A stretch of 64,000 nucleotides of DNA from Ustulina deusta (GCA_023159155.1 JAJNNX010000002.1:310001-374000); one strand, 5' to 3'; counted from the stretch's first letter, positions 24,901 to 37,046 are shown. Translations and numbers: made by a program. The notes: generated by a model from the letters alone, not told the origin.

Positions 24901-27461
24901 TCTTGCAGTGCGTATCGTGCATAAGGACTGCGGGTAAGTGGTCGGTTGATGCTGTCGTATTGCGCGCTAGTTGGTTGCAACTTATCAGTAGGTACCCTGT
25001 GATTGTGGGCACATGACTACACTACTGCCAGCGTAGGATTCGCTTCTCAGCTGGGTATGATGTGTTGCTGTACCTCAAATTTGCTTTTGCCATCCTGCAT
25101 GTGCATTTTAGTAGCATCCCGGACAAGCCTCAAGCAGGAACAATAACAACATACATGTATACTACCTACACCAGACTAAACAATATGTTATTAGTCCTAA
25201 TTCCCATTCGTTATCTAGTAGAAGAACCCACTCGGCACCTGTCTGGTTACCATTGAACAAACCTGGTTACAGAATAAAATGCCGCTGTTACCGATGGGGT
25301 AACAAGGTTCCCCGAGTCCGGCAGCATCCAAAACTGCCAAGTTCGAAGGCGTTGCTGCAAATAGTAAAGGCTAAGACAGTAGTGTGCAGTAGCGTACTCT
25401 CTGTCTAGATAGACTGTACATATAGTAGAATCAAGAGTGGGATACATAGATACATGCACAGTATGGAAAGTCCACTTGCAGGAACTACTATCTGCCAGTA
25501 CCGGAGGCAGCGCAGAGTTCCATAAGGTCAAGGGTGTGAAATCCCAAGAAACAAAAACAAAGAAGAAAAAAAAAACGGCGTCCCAGAAACGCAAATCCTT
25601 TCCAGGGTCCTGATATGTCCTCCTCGGAATAATTACCTACAGCGCCGCGCCTCGATCTCGCTCGATGGTGATAACAATACACACATAGGACTAATAAGGG
25701 ACTGATACGGGTAAGTAGTACTACAGCTGTTATTTTATCCCTAGCCTAGTCCAGGTGTAGATTGGGACAGCGTGGTCTCTGAACCCGTCTCAACATTTAG
25801 TCTCAGCAGTGTACCTCGTAATATTTTCGCTTTTCACACCTGCCTGCCCACTTTTAACACCGCCTACAGGCATTTCCTGGAGTATCTGAAGGCTCCAGAT
25901 GGGCAATGGTCGGCTGTATTTCGTCGGTGTGGTGAACTCCCAAACATTTGTGTAATAGGTATCGGTACAAATGCCCATGGTAGAAGGCTATGAACGCTTA
26001 TTTGCGTTGCGTTTGTGCTACACTACCTCATTGTCAAGGCCTTCGAGTTTCACAAGATACATACATGTACAGGAGTTATCCAATCTCTTTCCGTTTCAAT
26101 TCGAACACAATCTACTTCGGCTGGATTGTTGTGTAGAACATGTTTGGTATCGAAACAACAACCAAGGCTAATCTATGATCCCTGCTTTAATAGCAGCATT
26201 TCATGGTTGGGGTAGGTCGCTGTCAGGGGCTCCAATAGATAGGGTACACGGGACGTTGTGGGTAGGTAGGCAGGTAGGTGTGCCACATTAGGCATCGAAT
26301 GTATGTAGGCTATCTAATTGTAGTTGTGCTCAACCCAATCAGAACCACCCCCCGGCCTTTGGAGGACTGAACGTCCGCAGACTGAACCAGGTTCAAGGTG
26401 GAAGACTCCTCTCCTCGGCGAATTTTGGATAACTCGGTAGCAGACCTACACTAACCCAGGTACAGTACCGTACACGTAGGTACGAAGCATGCACGTACAT
26501 GTAGGTAGGTCGCTTGCGCTTCCTGGCCTTCTTACCTAAGATGAGGTGGTATACCGAGAATTCTGAATTTCCTGATGGCCTTCTAGAAAGGCTTTACTTC
26601 GGAGTTTCGTCAGATGCATCGTTACCTTATACATACGAGGTCCAGACGAGTTCAATGTGTTCTACCAATGCACCTACCTGCGCATACGTTGCTCCTTGTA
26701 TTTATCGTGCCACACGGCTACCCTGAATGGTTAACCATGTGTAGAATGAATACATGTAGAGGTAGGTACCTCCCGTACCGAGTTAGTGCTCTTGTTGTCT
26801 CTCGGACGGCCCACCGATCCAACGCCCCAACACGCACTGTGCAACGTACTCTCCCTCCTACCCTCCCGACAGGTACCACCAATCTCCTCTTCTTCATCCT
26901 TTTTCCCCTTCACTTTGAAAACATCATTGCCTGCCAACAACCATCTGGCTCAATTCCAGCAGCTTTCTCGAATTGTCGGGGTTGCTCTGGTCTTGGCCGT
27001 CCGCTCCTTTTCCTCTACATATCTATTTTTCATTCCATTAGCCAGCATTGTTGACTCATTTTGATTTGATTGATCAATCTGTAGCAATCTGCCTGCAAGG
27101 AATTAGCACAAGCACACCCCCCCAACGTTGACGGCGAGGCGCAACTCCTCGCCCAAGCGGCACCACACGAGGACTTGTCCATCACGAGGTATGTCCTTTG
27201 TGCGCGGGACTTCGCACATATCTAATGCTCATCTACTGACTAACTAACAGCCCAAGACGCACGGCCCAAACTGATTTGATTCCAGGGTACACATCTACGA
27301 TTCCCAGACGCTCCATTCTCGAGCCCCCGAATATTCCAATGGTGTCCGGGCACCTCGAGACTTGACGCCTTCTCTGCCAGTGTGTTTGAATAGTGTACCC
27401 TATGATATCCAACTGCTACTAGTCGTTCTTGGTTTTGTGCCGGGAACGGCTTGGAGGACTT
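21954..27461. other. gene-poor region with AT-rich block
   Basis: About 5.5 kb without an intact gene. The stretch 22200-23100 is clearly AT-rich and holds only low-complexity open frames. A perfect palindrome GTCACGTGAC lies at 23203-23212. A degenerate gene is at 23567-24192 (listed separately). The right end (from about 26800) is CT-rich and probably carries the promoter and leader of the proline-rich protein gene. A likely leader intron begins with GTATGT near 27190 and ends at a CTAACTAACAG near 27250. Confidence 0.6.
23567..24192 (-). pseudogene. relic of a fungal hypothetical gene with CxxC-type segment
   Basis: Protein-like sequence is spread over three frames. From about 24190 the first piece reads LFGAPNGLPLDNLHRRFVEF and NDARPWTQEIVDNELFLQAI, then a TAG stop. 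The next piece, in another frame, contains PPGYDFYGLDEISELKDHHL and RYCSRCLTDFQITIER, which resembles a zinc-ribbon-like patch seen in some lineage-specific fungal hypothetical proteins. A third frame gives QITIVAYDASAWELP and a stop at 23567. I could not join the pieces with plausible introns, so a decayed copy is more likely than an intact gene. The name of the family is not known to me. Confidence 0.4.
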
Positions 27462-30404
27462 ATGGCAACCGCATACAGCACCAGAGTCTCAACAGACGAG
27501 GTCGTTGTTGGAGAAATGAATAATGTCACAACAACTCAGTTCGCATCTCCCACATTCTCGCAAGACATCATGGCTGGCTCTGTGGGCCCCCTGCCTTCAC
27601 CGCGCATCAATCTACCTCCACCTCCGAACCCTCCTTTTACGTTTCCTCCACGTCCATCATCGTCAGCGCCTTCGTCGCTTTCTAGAACCACGGGTCGGCG
27701 CCACCAGTCAGCAATAGAGATCCCGAAGATTGGCCTAGGAGCAGAATACCAGGACTCGTATAAATCATCGACTACCCTTCCCGACTTCCGTTTTAATCCC
27801 GGGAAGAACATCGGTCCTGAAAATGCCAGTCGTCGCCCGAGACCACCGCCCCTCCCTGATTTTGCTTTCAATCCTGGAGCAACCCAGATGATAGATGCGT
27901 CTCTTCTAAGCCCATCGCTCGCTCCTCCTTCACCTAGATCCATTCCCCACATAGGCCACCGCCGGGGAGGTAGTGAATTCGTTGGCGGGAAGCTTAAGTC
28001 GGGAGAGCCCATTACTGTGATGAGTACAAGCCCAACCAAAAGCGAGAGCGGTTTTGCGTCGCCAACGCTGGCCCCATCAACTGGGCCTCGTAAACATCAA
28101 AGAGGTCATTCTCACCGACGCTCCGGTGCCATTTCCAGTCATGATCTTTCTCTGATACTGCAGACAAGCCCAAACCCTTCGTCTAGAGGCAGCAGTGCTC
28201 CAGCTAGTCCAGCAAGTTTTTATGACCAACAAGCATCTTCCAGCGTCAAGGATCAAAAAGTGGTCGAAGCAGCTGCAACGGGTGCTAGCAAGGCTACCTC
28301 AGCCGAAGAGAACACCCTTCCAGAGAAACCGAGTCAATCTTTGCCAGAGCTAAGTTCAAGGCCGGCCACACGTGCACGGGTTGGATTTTCCGACACTCTG
28401 GAGTTTATACCTCGACCACTATCTCTAGTTTCAACTGATACGGCCAGTACAGTGCGTCCGGGGCACTCTGTCTCTGGGAGCATCTCGTCGATTGCATCCA
28501 TCACGAACGCAACAAATTATGACCGTGATTCGCCGATAATTCTAGGCTCCTCAGTTCCACTTGCAAAATCCGGCTCTCGTCCAAGCACTGCTGGTGCAGT
28601 ATTAGAGCGTACTTCGAGTCTACAGGTGGCTGCCGAGGGTACCCCATCGCCTAGGAGACGTAACTCGATTTTAACTCTTAGTGATCTGGCGCAGGCCAAT
28701 CCTCCTACTTCAGCAGTATCAACTCCAACGAAAACTCCTAAAAGATGGACATTTTTCGGATTTGACTCTTTCGCTACCGCCGGCTCGCCTACGAAAGCTA
28801 GACCGGCGAGTACAAGCTCTTCTGACACAGCAACGAAAGACGGTACCGATCACGCGTCGTCCACTAGCGACGTTGCCGTGATACAAGACCTGGGAACCAG
28901 CAGAAATGTATCTCCGAACGAGGAGAAGAAAAAGTCGGGTAAGAGGAAGCAGAAAAGAGTAAAGTCTTGGGCAGGCTCAATTCTCACACGCAAGCCAAAG
29001 TCACGCGCTCAAAAATCAAAGCCACGTCGCCGATCACAAACACCACCAATAACTCGTTTCACGAAGAATGAAGACACGGATCGTGATTTTCCCGAGACCA
29101 CTGATCAATCATCCGAAACAGCGTTGGGATCCAGTCCAAATCAGGCAATAGTATTAAATACCAGGACAACGAAACACCGCCCAACTTATGCCGAAGATGA
29201 GACGCCATTCCCAATGATTGATCTGGACGCAGCACTTGGTCCGTTCAATACTCCAACTCGTGACCCTCAGTGGGAAGAGGCCCAAAAGGCCGGGGTGCCA
29301 CCCAAGAGACAACTTCATAGTGCTGCTGGAATGAGAGGCTTTGCTGGGCCTGGAATGCATTATCATCGCCGCGCTGAAAGCGCACCAGAAATGCCGCCTT
29401 TTGAAGGAGGGCGGTTTAGTATGCATCGATTTGGCAGTTCTTCAACTATGGCCGATGTCTTCGAGGAGGATGAGGAAGATGATGACCAGACTGGGGAGTC
29501 CGTGGTGGACGATTCCACCAGTGATTCCCAGGACACAACTACCGGAGATGAGGAAGAAGGACGCGACACAGATGACGCAGCTTCTACTCCAAGGCAAGAG
29601 CGCAATACAGAGTTGGCCAATTCGCGAGCTGACAGCCCAATATCACCCTCAGTGAAGAGGAAGGAGAGTGGATCGAGCTTAGATCTGCCAGCTCTCGGGA
29701 AAGTAAAAAATGAAAATTCTTCCAGTAGTATTCATACTGAGGCCATCGCGGAGGTGCAACCCTATTTTAATCCTACAAGATGGGAAGCAACGTACACCAC
29801 TCCTTTGGACGCATCTGACCCAGCAGTCCCTTCACCTGGTAGGGATAGGGACATTGGCCAAAAGGAGTCTATTCCCCCTGATGCAACTTCGATCATCCTC
29901 TCTGGGCCGCCTATTATACCTAATAGCCCGTACCCTATTAGTCATTCGTCCTCCTTCCCTTCGCCGCGCTCGCCAATGTCCTATGACGCTCATAGAATAT
30001 CTACAGCGCCATCCTCAGTCACGGATGACAACAACTTTCATTCCTTGTTGATGGGAGAGCCTGGACCGGAGCTTATCCGACTGTCTATTGATGTTCCTCC
30101 TTCTCTAGCTAGCACGAACTCAACAATGACACGAGAGAGCAGCTTCATTCCTAGTGTTCGGCCGAGGAACAAGCCATTTCACGAGCAACGACCGGCTTCA
30201 TTCACATCCACTGCTTTTGGACGTCGCAGGTCTAGTCTCGCTAGCTTGAGCCGCCTCATTAGTAGCGCCCATGGAGAACGGAGCAAGCTTAGCATGGAAG
30301 TTCCATTTGACAATGAAGCAGAAATGAAATCCAAAACCAGCAAGTCAAAGCGCTTGACGAGGATGATGCAATTTTGGAAACCAAAGGCCTCCAGCGGTTC
30401 TTAG
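27462..30404 (+). CDS. large disordered Pro/Ser-rich protein ('cell wall proline-rich' type)
   Basis: A single open exon of 980 residues, started at the ATG at 27462; the frame extends upstream only by non-ATG codons. It has no signal peptide or membrane span, so despite the database habit of calling relatives cell wall proteins it is probably cytoplasmic or nuclear. It is rich in Ser, Pro, Thr and charged residues and almost certainly disordered. Visible features: a proline patch (INLPPPPNPPFTFPPRP, 49-65), a repeated motif LPDFxFNPG at 106-114 and 131-139, a Lys/Arg stretch near 487-525, an acidic block near 670-715 (EEDEEDDDQ) and a basic C-terminal tail (KSKRLTRMMQFWKPK). Sites of the form HxRxxS occur at 166-171, 212-217 and 635-640, with the HxHxxS variant at 216-221, and FTFP at 59-62 resembles an NDR-kinase docking site. 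Confidence 0.85.
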   Translation: MATAYSTRVSTDEVVVGEMNNVTTTQFASPTFSQDIMAGSVGPLPSPRINLPPPPNPPFTFPPRPSSSAPSSLSRTTGRRHQSAIEIPKIGLGAEYQDSYKSSTTLPDFRFNPGKNIGPENASRRPRPPPLPDFAFNPGATQMIDASLLSPSLAPPSPRSIPHIGHRRGGSEFVGGKLKSGEPITVMSTSPTKSESGFASPTLAPSTGPRKHQRGHSHRRSGAISSHDLSLILQTSPNPSSRGSSAPASPASFYDQQASSSVKDQKVVEAAATGASKATSAEENTLPEKPSQSLPELSSRPATRARVGFSDTLEFIPRPLSLVSTDTASTVRPGHSVSGSISSIASITNATNYDRDSPIILGSSVPLAKSGSRPSTAGAVLERTSSLQVAAEGTPSPRRRNSILTLSDLAQANPPTSAVSTPTKTPKRWTFFGFDSFATAGSPTKARPASTSSSDTATKDGTDHASSTSDVAVIQDLGTSRNVSPNEEKKKSGKRKQKRVKSWAGSILTRKPKSRAQKSKPRRRSQTPPITRFTKNEDTDRDFPETTDQSSETALGSSPNQAIVLNTRTTKHRPTYAEDETPFPMIDLDAALGPFNTPTRDPQWEEAQKAGVPPKRQLHSAAGMRGFAGPGMHYHRRAESAPEMPPFEGGRFSMHRFGSSSTMADVFEEDEEDDDQTGESVVDDSTSDSQDTTTGDEEEGRDTDDAASTPRQERNTELANSRADSPISPSVKRKESGSSLDLPALGKVKNENSSSSIHTEAIAEVQPYFNPTRWEATYTTPLDASDPAVPSPGRDRDIGQKESIPPDATSIILSGPPIIPNSPYPISHSSSFPSPRSPMSYDAHRISTAPSSVTDDNNFHSLLMGEPGPELIRLSIDVPPSLASTNSTMTRESSFIPSVRPRNKPFHEQRPASFTSTAFGRRRSSLASLSRLISSAHGERSKLSMEVPFDNEAEMKSKTSKSKRLTRMMQFWKPKASSGS

Positions 30405-31609
30405 GGAGCATTGCGAACATGTTCTTGATACTAAGACTGGTCAATCTTTTCTAGGCAGCCCATCCAGTGCATTTGCCTACCCTGATTGGGCGCAAAACAA
30501 ACCACTCCAGGTGAAGGCTGGGAATACGAGATTACTGCCAATTCTATCATCCTGTTTCATGCTAAGCGGTCTCACATTCGACTTTAAAATAATCCGCCGG
30601 CATAGATGCGAATTGCCAGTTCTATGACTATTACCGCAGTATATGTATCTGGCACGATCGCTTATAGGAGAGATGCATGACGAAAATGAGGGGAAGACAA
30701 GCGTTTGTTGGCACATAGAGACGGGAAATTTGTTTTTTTGTTTTACTGAACATAGCACAGGTGGCGGGCATGGCAAGGATATGGGGAAGGGGGTGGCCAA
30801 GGCATGCTTGACTCAGGTACGAGTCTCAAAGGTTGCTCACCGCTGGCTATCTAACTGAGGCTGCTGTCGCTAGCAGCACATCTAGCTAGCCATGTACAAA
30901 TATAATGAACATATATGCCTTCGCTGTAACGTAGCTTTATTGTACCTTTTCCTGCACAGTTTATTCACCTGAAATAGATTTCCCGTTGTTGATGATGGGA
31001 TTAAATTGAGGTCGCCGCACGTCTTAGATCGAACCTGGTAACAAAATTCGTGTACATCTATGAGTATAGAGCAGCCTGGAGAACAGGGTCCCCTCCACAG
31101 TGCCCTTTATGACGCCTCATTGGTACCAAATCTCATGCCTCGGCCTGGCCCGCTTCGGCGCAGGCGGATACCCCCTGTCAAACCTATCCATGGTTCAGCA
31201 TTGAGCGGTACTAACACTGACCAACCAATGCCACGCTGCGCTGAAGTTTCCAGCTGTGAGATCTCGGCTGATTAAGTTGCAACTGTGCAGTTCTCGCTAA
31301 TGACAGCAGGCAACTCCAGCTAATAGCGTGTTATTTATCGAGCTCTTATCATAATTGAATTCATATCGAAACTCCCATTCCCGAAAACCGATCCTCTCTT
31401 CCCCCAACAACAAATTTGACTTCCAGTGAGCGCGACTCGACCCCATCCAGTGCTCAGGCGCCCCCTCCCATCCGGTTACGCAGGTTTACATTGGATGATC
31501 CAATAGCATCGGGGGGCGGCGTAAAAGGCGGGAAAAGACAAGAGGGACAGCAAAGCAAGCAAGCAAGCAAGACCAAGTGGAATAAATAGAAGGAAGGAAG
31601 GAAACGACC
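30405..31609. other. intergenic region upstream of PEX4
   Basis: 3' flank of the proline-rich protein gene and promoter of PEX4. Just before the PEX4 start there are short tandem repeats: AAGC units at about 31553-31573 and GAAG units at 31590-31602. No gene seen. Confidence 0.5.
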
Positions 31610-32257
31610 ATGTCTTCGGGTTCGGGCTCCTCCCGCAGCGCGGCAAAACGCCTGCTTCGCGAGCTCCAAGTCTGGGAGAAGGAGGCGCCGGCGGAGACGG
31701 GGATCGAGCGCCTCGGCCCCGTGAGCGAGGACGAGCTCCTGCGGTGGGAGGCCGTCATCAACGGACGGGGAGTCGGGGCGGGATACGATGGTTCGTCTGC
31801 GTCACCTTTTTTTTTTAATCTTCTTTTCTTTCATCTCTACGCCGTCGTTCTGCCTCTACGAAGTACCCAAAAAGTGCCTTACCGACTAAAAAAAACTAAC
31901 ACGCGATGGGATGATTTGAATGGAATAGACGGCCGCTGGCTCCTCAGCATCGAGATCCCGGCGACGTATCCGCTGGCGCCGCCGAAGATCGCGTTCCGCA
32001 CGCAGATCGTGCACGCCAACGTCGCGCTCAAGGACGGCGAGATCTGCCTCGACCTGCTCGGGGACGCCTGGACGCCCGCGTACAGCGTCCTCGAGTGCGT
32101 GCGCGCCGTGCGCCTGCTGCTCTCGTGCCCCGGCGTCGACTCCCCGCTCAACGTCGACGTCGCGGCCCTCATCCGCGCCGGCGACACCCTCGCTGCCAGA
32201 CGCCTGACCGAGTACTGGTGTACGCAGGAGGAACGGGGTCGGTATGAAGGGAAGTGA
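31610..32257 (+). CDS. PEX4: peroxisomal ubiquitin-conjugating enzyme E2 (Pex4-like)
   Basis: E2 enzyme that monoubiquitinates the import receptor Pex5 so it can be recycled from the peroxisomal membrane (family knowledge). Two exons, 31610-31790 and 31929-32257, joined in phase 1 across a 138-base T-rich intron ending in ACTAAC...ATAG, giving 169 residues. The E2 fold is recognisable: helix 1 (SAAKRLLRELQVWEKEAP), RWLLSIEIPATYPLAPPKIAF, and the active site GEICLDLL with catalytic Cys100, followed by DAWTPAYSVLECVRAVRLLL. The C-terminus is typical (ARRLTEYWCTQEERGRYEGK). The usual HPN tripeptide before the cysteine is HAN here (89-91): the asparagine is kept but the proline is not. The coding part is much more GC-rich than its surroundings. 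It converges on the mannosyltransferase gene downstream. Confidence 0.9.
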   Translation: MSSGSGSSRSAAKRLLRELQVWEKEAPAETGIERLGPVSEDELLRWEAVINGRGVGAGYDGSSASPFFFNLLFFHLYAVVLPLRSTQKVPYRLKKTNTRWDDLNGIDGRWLLSIEIPATYPLAPPKIAFRTQIVHANVALKDGEICLDLLGDAWTPAYSVLECVRAVRLLLSCPGVDSPLNVDVAALIRAGDTLAARRLTEYWCTQEERGRYEGK

Positions 32258-33121
32258 GTGAGTTGATTGATCGATTGGGTTCCGCGCGGGTAGCCGTGGT
32301 TTTTTTTGGATGTCGCGGGAGAGGAAGTAGATGAGGGTCGAGGAGATGGAACACAAAGGAAGACGGGTAATGCGCGGCTCTGTAGGATTGAGGGTTCGAT
32401 GGCAGCCCGTTGTCCCGGGGCATACCTAGTTATGTTGTTCGTGTATGGTGACAGGGTCGGACTAACTGGGGGTAGGGCCACCGCGAATGCGAGAAGGACA
32501 TCGCTTCGTCTGGTGATGATGATATGGGGGAAGATGCCCACAGTCCCCTTCAACACATCATCTTTCATCGGGTCTACAATAGGCGGAGACTGTTTGGCCG
32601 TGTCTATGGATGGAACGCTTGACGGCAAAGTGTATAAAAGGCTTGGAGTTGTGGCGGGGATCACGCGAGACACGATATTCTCTGTTTTTATGCTTCTTCT
32701 TCTACTGGGTGTTTGGCAGGGCAATGATTTGTAATATGGATACTCTCTTCAAGTTAATTCAACTTTTAATTTCTTGATGTGATGCGGCGTTGGACTAAAT
32801 CTGTCCTCGGCCACTTTCTGGGTACGTCGCTTTCCAATATGCCCGCTCTAGGTCTGTTCTGTCTTCTGTCTTCTCTGTCCCCGAAGCCGGGAAGGTTCCG
32901 GGCAACTGGTGGTGGCTATGGGCCGTCTTGGGTCCTAAACATGAACTGAAAGGATCCCGCCGTTAATGCTACAAAAATGTTACAAAATTTCCCGATTTCC
33001 TCGGCCTCGGGAGCGTGGCCGATAGTCTACTCGTCCGTCGTTGACGATAGCTTCAATACCCGATCGCAAGATGCAATGTTCTAACACGATACCGAGTTTC
33101 TATCATTTGTGTTTGAAACGT
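32258..33121. other. intergenic region between convergent genes
   Basis: Holds the 3' ends of PEX4 (+) and the mannosyltransferase (-). Open frames on either strand have no family resemblance. Confidence 0.5.
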
Positions 33122-34284
33122 TTACTCATTATAGTGATACACCTAGGGCGAAGTTAGTGAACGCAGAGCACGGGCAATAATTTTGCAAGTCCGCCTACCT
33201 TATAATTTGGCAGCCCTGTGGCGGCCCAGCCCAGCCTCTTGGCCATTTTTGCAAACCCCTCAGTTTCAATGAGGTTGTAGAACGAGAAGGGCGGAAACAT
33301 GGCACCATCCCGGTGAACGTCAGCCTTTACCAACAACGCTGTTCCTCCCACGCCATCGAGAGGCACCTCCACGTCTTTCTCGTCTTCCCGGTCCGCCATA
33401 TATGCCATAAGGGATCGGTATGTTGCCATCTCGCGGTATCCCTCCAAGATAATATCGTCTGGGTCCATCTTGGCAGCAATCTCCTGGGCGGTCGGGCTAT
33501 CCTGCCAGCTGTTGAAGTCGTAGGGTCGCTCTGCGGGCTTGCCAGTCTCGGGGTCAATATACCTCTGGTAGCAGTTAGGCACAATCAAGGGCTTGTCGTG
33601 CGCCGCAAGGTCCTGAATCAGGGACGGAGGTGTCTCAATGATATCGGCGTCTAGCCACAGCACCCAAGACGTCTCAACTCCCAATGTAGTGAACAGCAGC
33701 GAGTTGCGCGCTCTCGACATTGAGGCGCGTCTCACCTTTTGATTTTCCATTTTGTGGCGCTCCCCCTCATCTTGCGACAAGATTGGGGGGTCGAAATCCT
33801 GTCGCTCGATGACGACGCTTCTGAACCGGTCGTTTAGCGGTCCCTTCTGTGTCTTCGTGACCTGCGCCTGAAGGGAAGCGGTTGCAGCATTGCCCTCTTT
33901 GGTCTTTGGTAAGATAAAACCAAGCGAGATGAGGTCGTGGGGGTAATCAAGCTTCATCAGATTGTCCCAGTATTCCTGGTAGAACCGGGCCATCGGGGTC
34001 AAGATGAGGACAACCTCTCCGTTCTCGATGGGGTCCGGTGTGATGGTCACATTATTGAGATTGAAGCGGCGTACAGGCGGTCGGTCGCCGATGAGTTTGG
34101 ACTTGGCGGCGACTGGCTGGCGGAGAAGGGGTTGGTTGGCATTCGGCGGATGCGAGGCTGAGGTCGGCGTGTCGGATCCGTCCTGCATAAGAAAATAGAG
34201 GATGAAAAGACACAGAAAGGCGCCGATGGTCAGCGTCACGTAGTTCGTCTTCCGTAGACGGACGGGCCCTATAGGGCGCGCCAT
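33122..34284 (-). CDS. Anp1/Mnn9/Van1-family Golgi alpha-mannosyltransferase
   Basis: Subunit of a mannan polymerase complex that extends the alpha-1,6 mannose backbone of N-glycans in the cis-Golgi (family knowledge). Two exons, 34284-33199 and 33142-33122; the second is only 21 bases and encodes VYHYNE and the stop, a conserved family ending. The protein has 368 residues with a short basic cytosolic tail, a single signal-anchor span at about 15-33 (YVTLTIGAFLCLFILYFLM) and a proline-rich stem, as in type II Golgi enzymes. Family landmarks: ILTPMARFYQEYWDNL, SRARNSLLFTTLG, the metal-binding WLDADII (DAD at 212-214), PNCYQRY and DGVGGTALLVKADVHRDG. The paralogue (Anp1, Mnn9 or Van1) is not settled from sequence alone, although the N-terminus looks closest to the Anp1 group. 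Confidence 0.93.
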
Positions 34285-37046
34285 TTGGCGGACTGAAATG
34301 CTGTCGCTTTCAAATCAACGGCGTTGGTGATTTCATGGGCAGCGAAGGGGTGAAGCATGTGCTACCGGGATGGAGAGGGAGTGTCGGCCGGCATGCGCGG
34401 ACGATGAATTGAGGAAGCCCGTCTGGTCAATGGGTCGGGGGATCAAATGGCTCGGCGTGTCTGCGGCAAAGGGGAACCTCCGAAGTGGTGAGAGGTCGCA
34501 GGGTGAGGAATTGCGACACGCCGCTGGTGACGGAAAGCAATGGTAGATAATTAATTTGGGGTTGCTTCATAGTGAGCTTGCGTTTCTCGAGAGACTTGGC
34601 CAGATAAGCCCGAATCTGGATAGGTGTGGGTCTTCTGGTTCGCTGGAGTTGCACAGACCACTGTCATCTGCCAACGGGATGCAGTACAGTATGTTTGATG
34701 ATGCACACTGTATTTACCTCTTTGTTAGCAGTCGGCTTGACTCAGTTTAGACAGGTATGGACATTATATACACGTAGTAAGTACTCTGAAGAGGAAAAGA
34801 AGCCGTCTCTGCGCTGGACTCGTGGCTCATAAAGCAATAATAAGTGGGCGACAGAGCGTGTTCTGAATAATAAAGAGTCCCTCGATGCTTTGTTAGTCTT
34901 GAATTCGCCTACAAGTGGCTAACACCACGGTCTAGGTGACTAACGTACGCCTCAGCTGATTCAATGCTTTGTTTCTATAGGAGTTAGGTATGTACACTAC
35001 TGTACAATGCATGAAAATTGTAAATCGAGTCAGGTAGGGGTGACCCTACCGGAGAAGATACCCAAGGTAGAAGGGATGCTTGACCACTACTCACATGATA
35101 ACGCTGATTTATTAGTTAGCATAGTCAAGGGCAGGATTGCGCCCTCCATAGCTACCCTGAAGAATAATGAGCGAGGTACAGACCAACTCGCATGATGCCG
35201 AAGCAAACTCTCATTACAAGTAACGGAAACAAGCAGCAATCATGGAGTGTCTACTAAGAATAAAAGATCGCCAGTTCTAAGAAGACACGCCCGCTAGCAC
35301 ATATTGTCACTAGCTTCTAGTCTACTCTTTCGGCTAATCATATGAAACCCGTTGGAGTGGTCCGTTTCCGCCCGTTGGTACGCAACGAATCAGCAATAGA
35401 TCATCCTAAAATCACACGGTAATGAGAATAGAAACCAACACGCATCAGAGTCGGCAGTGTATACAATAGGTGGCAACCCAACCGGCGTCACGCATTGATG
35501 TTGGTAGTTCAATCATAGATATCGCCGCATCAGGCGTCCAATGGAGAGACTCTGATGACGGAATGGTGGCTTTCCCCGCCAGCCTTGTCAGCTTCCCACT
35601 GCTCTGCGACCGGTCCGAGAAACTGACCAAGCGACCAGTCCCTGGCGGATATCCCGTATATCTGGATCTACAACTCAGAGAATATAAAAAGTCCCAGGTC
35701 GGGTTAGGGTACCTACTCGAGAAAGCAGCTATCTACTATACCTTAGGGAGATAGTACCTACCTACATATGTAGGTATTTAATACCTTAGTATTAATAGAC
35801 TACTAGTACCTTAGGTACCTAATTCACGACTCCTCATTTGTACTCTTCTGACCCTTTACCCCGGACAGTACCCACATAAAAGAGCGGGACATGGGTCTTC
35901 CAAGGTCGGTGGCCAATCAAACCCAAGCTCTTGAGTCGTGGCACAACCCGTTCTGGTTACAAGGGCGCGCGCTAAATGCAGGTTGATTGCCCAAACGGTA
36001 TGCCAGCCTTAGTCCCTGAACTCGGCCTTTCACCGACCTATCTAGCCTTCTGACCCCTTCACTACATGGACCGTAGATAACGGCAACAGAGCGGTAGGTA
36101 CTTAGCATCAAAGCCCCACGAACTGTCAAACCCACTTGACGGGAACCGCTCCTGCGCCCTCCATTCCCCTCTCGACTCTCCTCGCCGATCCGTGGGAGTC
36201 AACCGATGCTGGAACTTGCACGACCCTTAAAGATATCCATGATCCCTTACACACAAACCCGCATCCCTTCTCACTCCATCCACATCCGTCTTCTCTCCTG
36301 CCCGTATGCCTTTCCTTCCTGGCGTATATTTGCTTGTACCTTTTCCTGCACACCGGACAGACCAAAGAGCCATTAATCACATGGCCTCGAGTCGTGCAAT
36401 GAGAAACGAAGTGTGACATTTGACCATCGACCATCTCCTTCTCCTCCTCCTTCTCCTGGCCCCTTTTCCAGTCGGTCTGGCCATTGCCCAGGCACCTAGG
36501 CAACTCTGTGTGTTGAGTAGACGGCGTGGCCCTAGAAAATAAGCACTAAGTGCTAACGACCTACCGGAAGATTGCCGGAAAGCCGCCCGTATCCGCCGAC
36601 TCGTTCCATCAACTACCTGCACGCCTCCGTCAATCACGCCCACCCAGTCCATTCGGTCGGTGCACAACAATCTGCCATCGAGGGCCTACATCCGACCCGT
36701 GCAACCCGTGCAACCCGCCCTTTAGATTCAACACCAGCCCAGTCCGGGTCCATCGACATTCTTTCCTCGAAGCTGGTCGCACTACAGTCGAAAACCGCCG
36801 AGCCAGCCACACCCTTGACTTTTTCGGCATTGGTCTCTTTGGTTCTCTTGTCACCTGAAACTGCAAATTCCAGCGAACATCCTTGGCGACTATATCAAAA
36901 CAAGACCTGCCACGTTTACCGCGATTAACCTGCAAATCCGCATTTCCTACGACGAAACACCCCTAATCGCCCAATCATCTAGACAACAGTGTTGCTTATG
37001 CTCGTGTCAACACGAATCCTACCCGAAGTTTCTCGTATGAGCCAGA
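34285..37046. other. long intergenic region
   Basis: About 2.8 kb upstream of two divergent genes. It contains a perfect 18-base palindrome at 35759-35776 built on ACCTACATATGTAGGT, more TAGGTA words around 35800-35820, and a CT-rich segment from about 36140 that probably belongs to the promoter or leader of the gene at 37047. Open frames on both strands near 36400-36900 overlap each other and resemble nothing. Confidence 0.5.
35759..35776. repeat. 18-base perfect palindrome
   Basis: TACCTACATATGTAGGTA reads the same on both strands. It sits in an intergenic patch dense in TAGGTA words. It could be a binding site for a dimeric factor or a by-product of the word bias in noncoding DNA. Confidence 0.9.
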
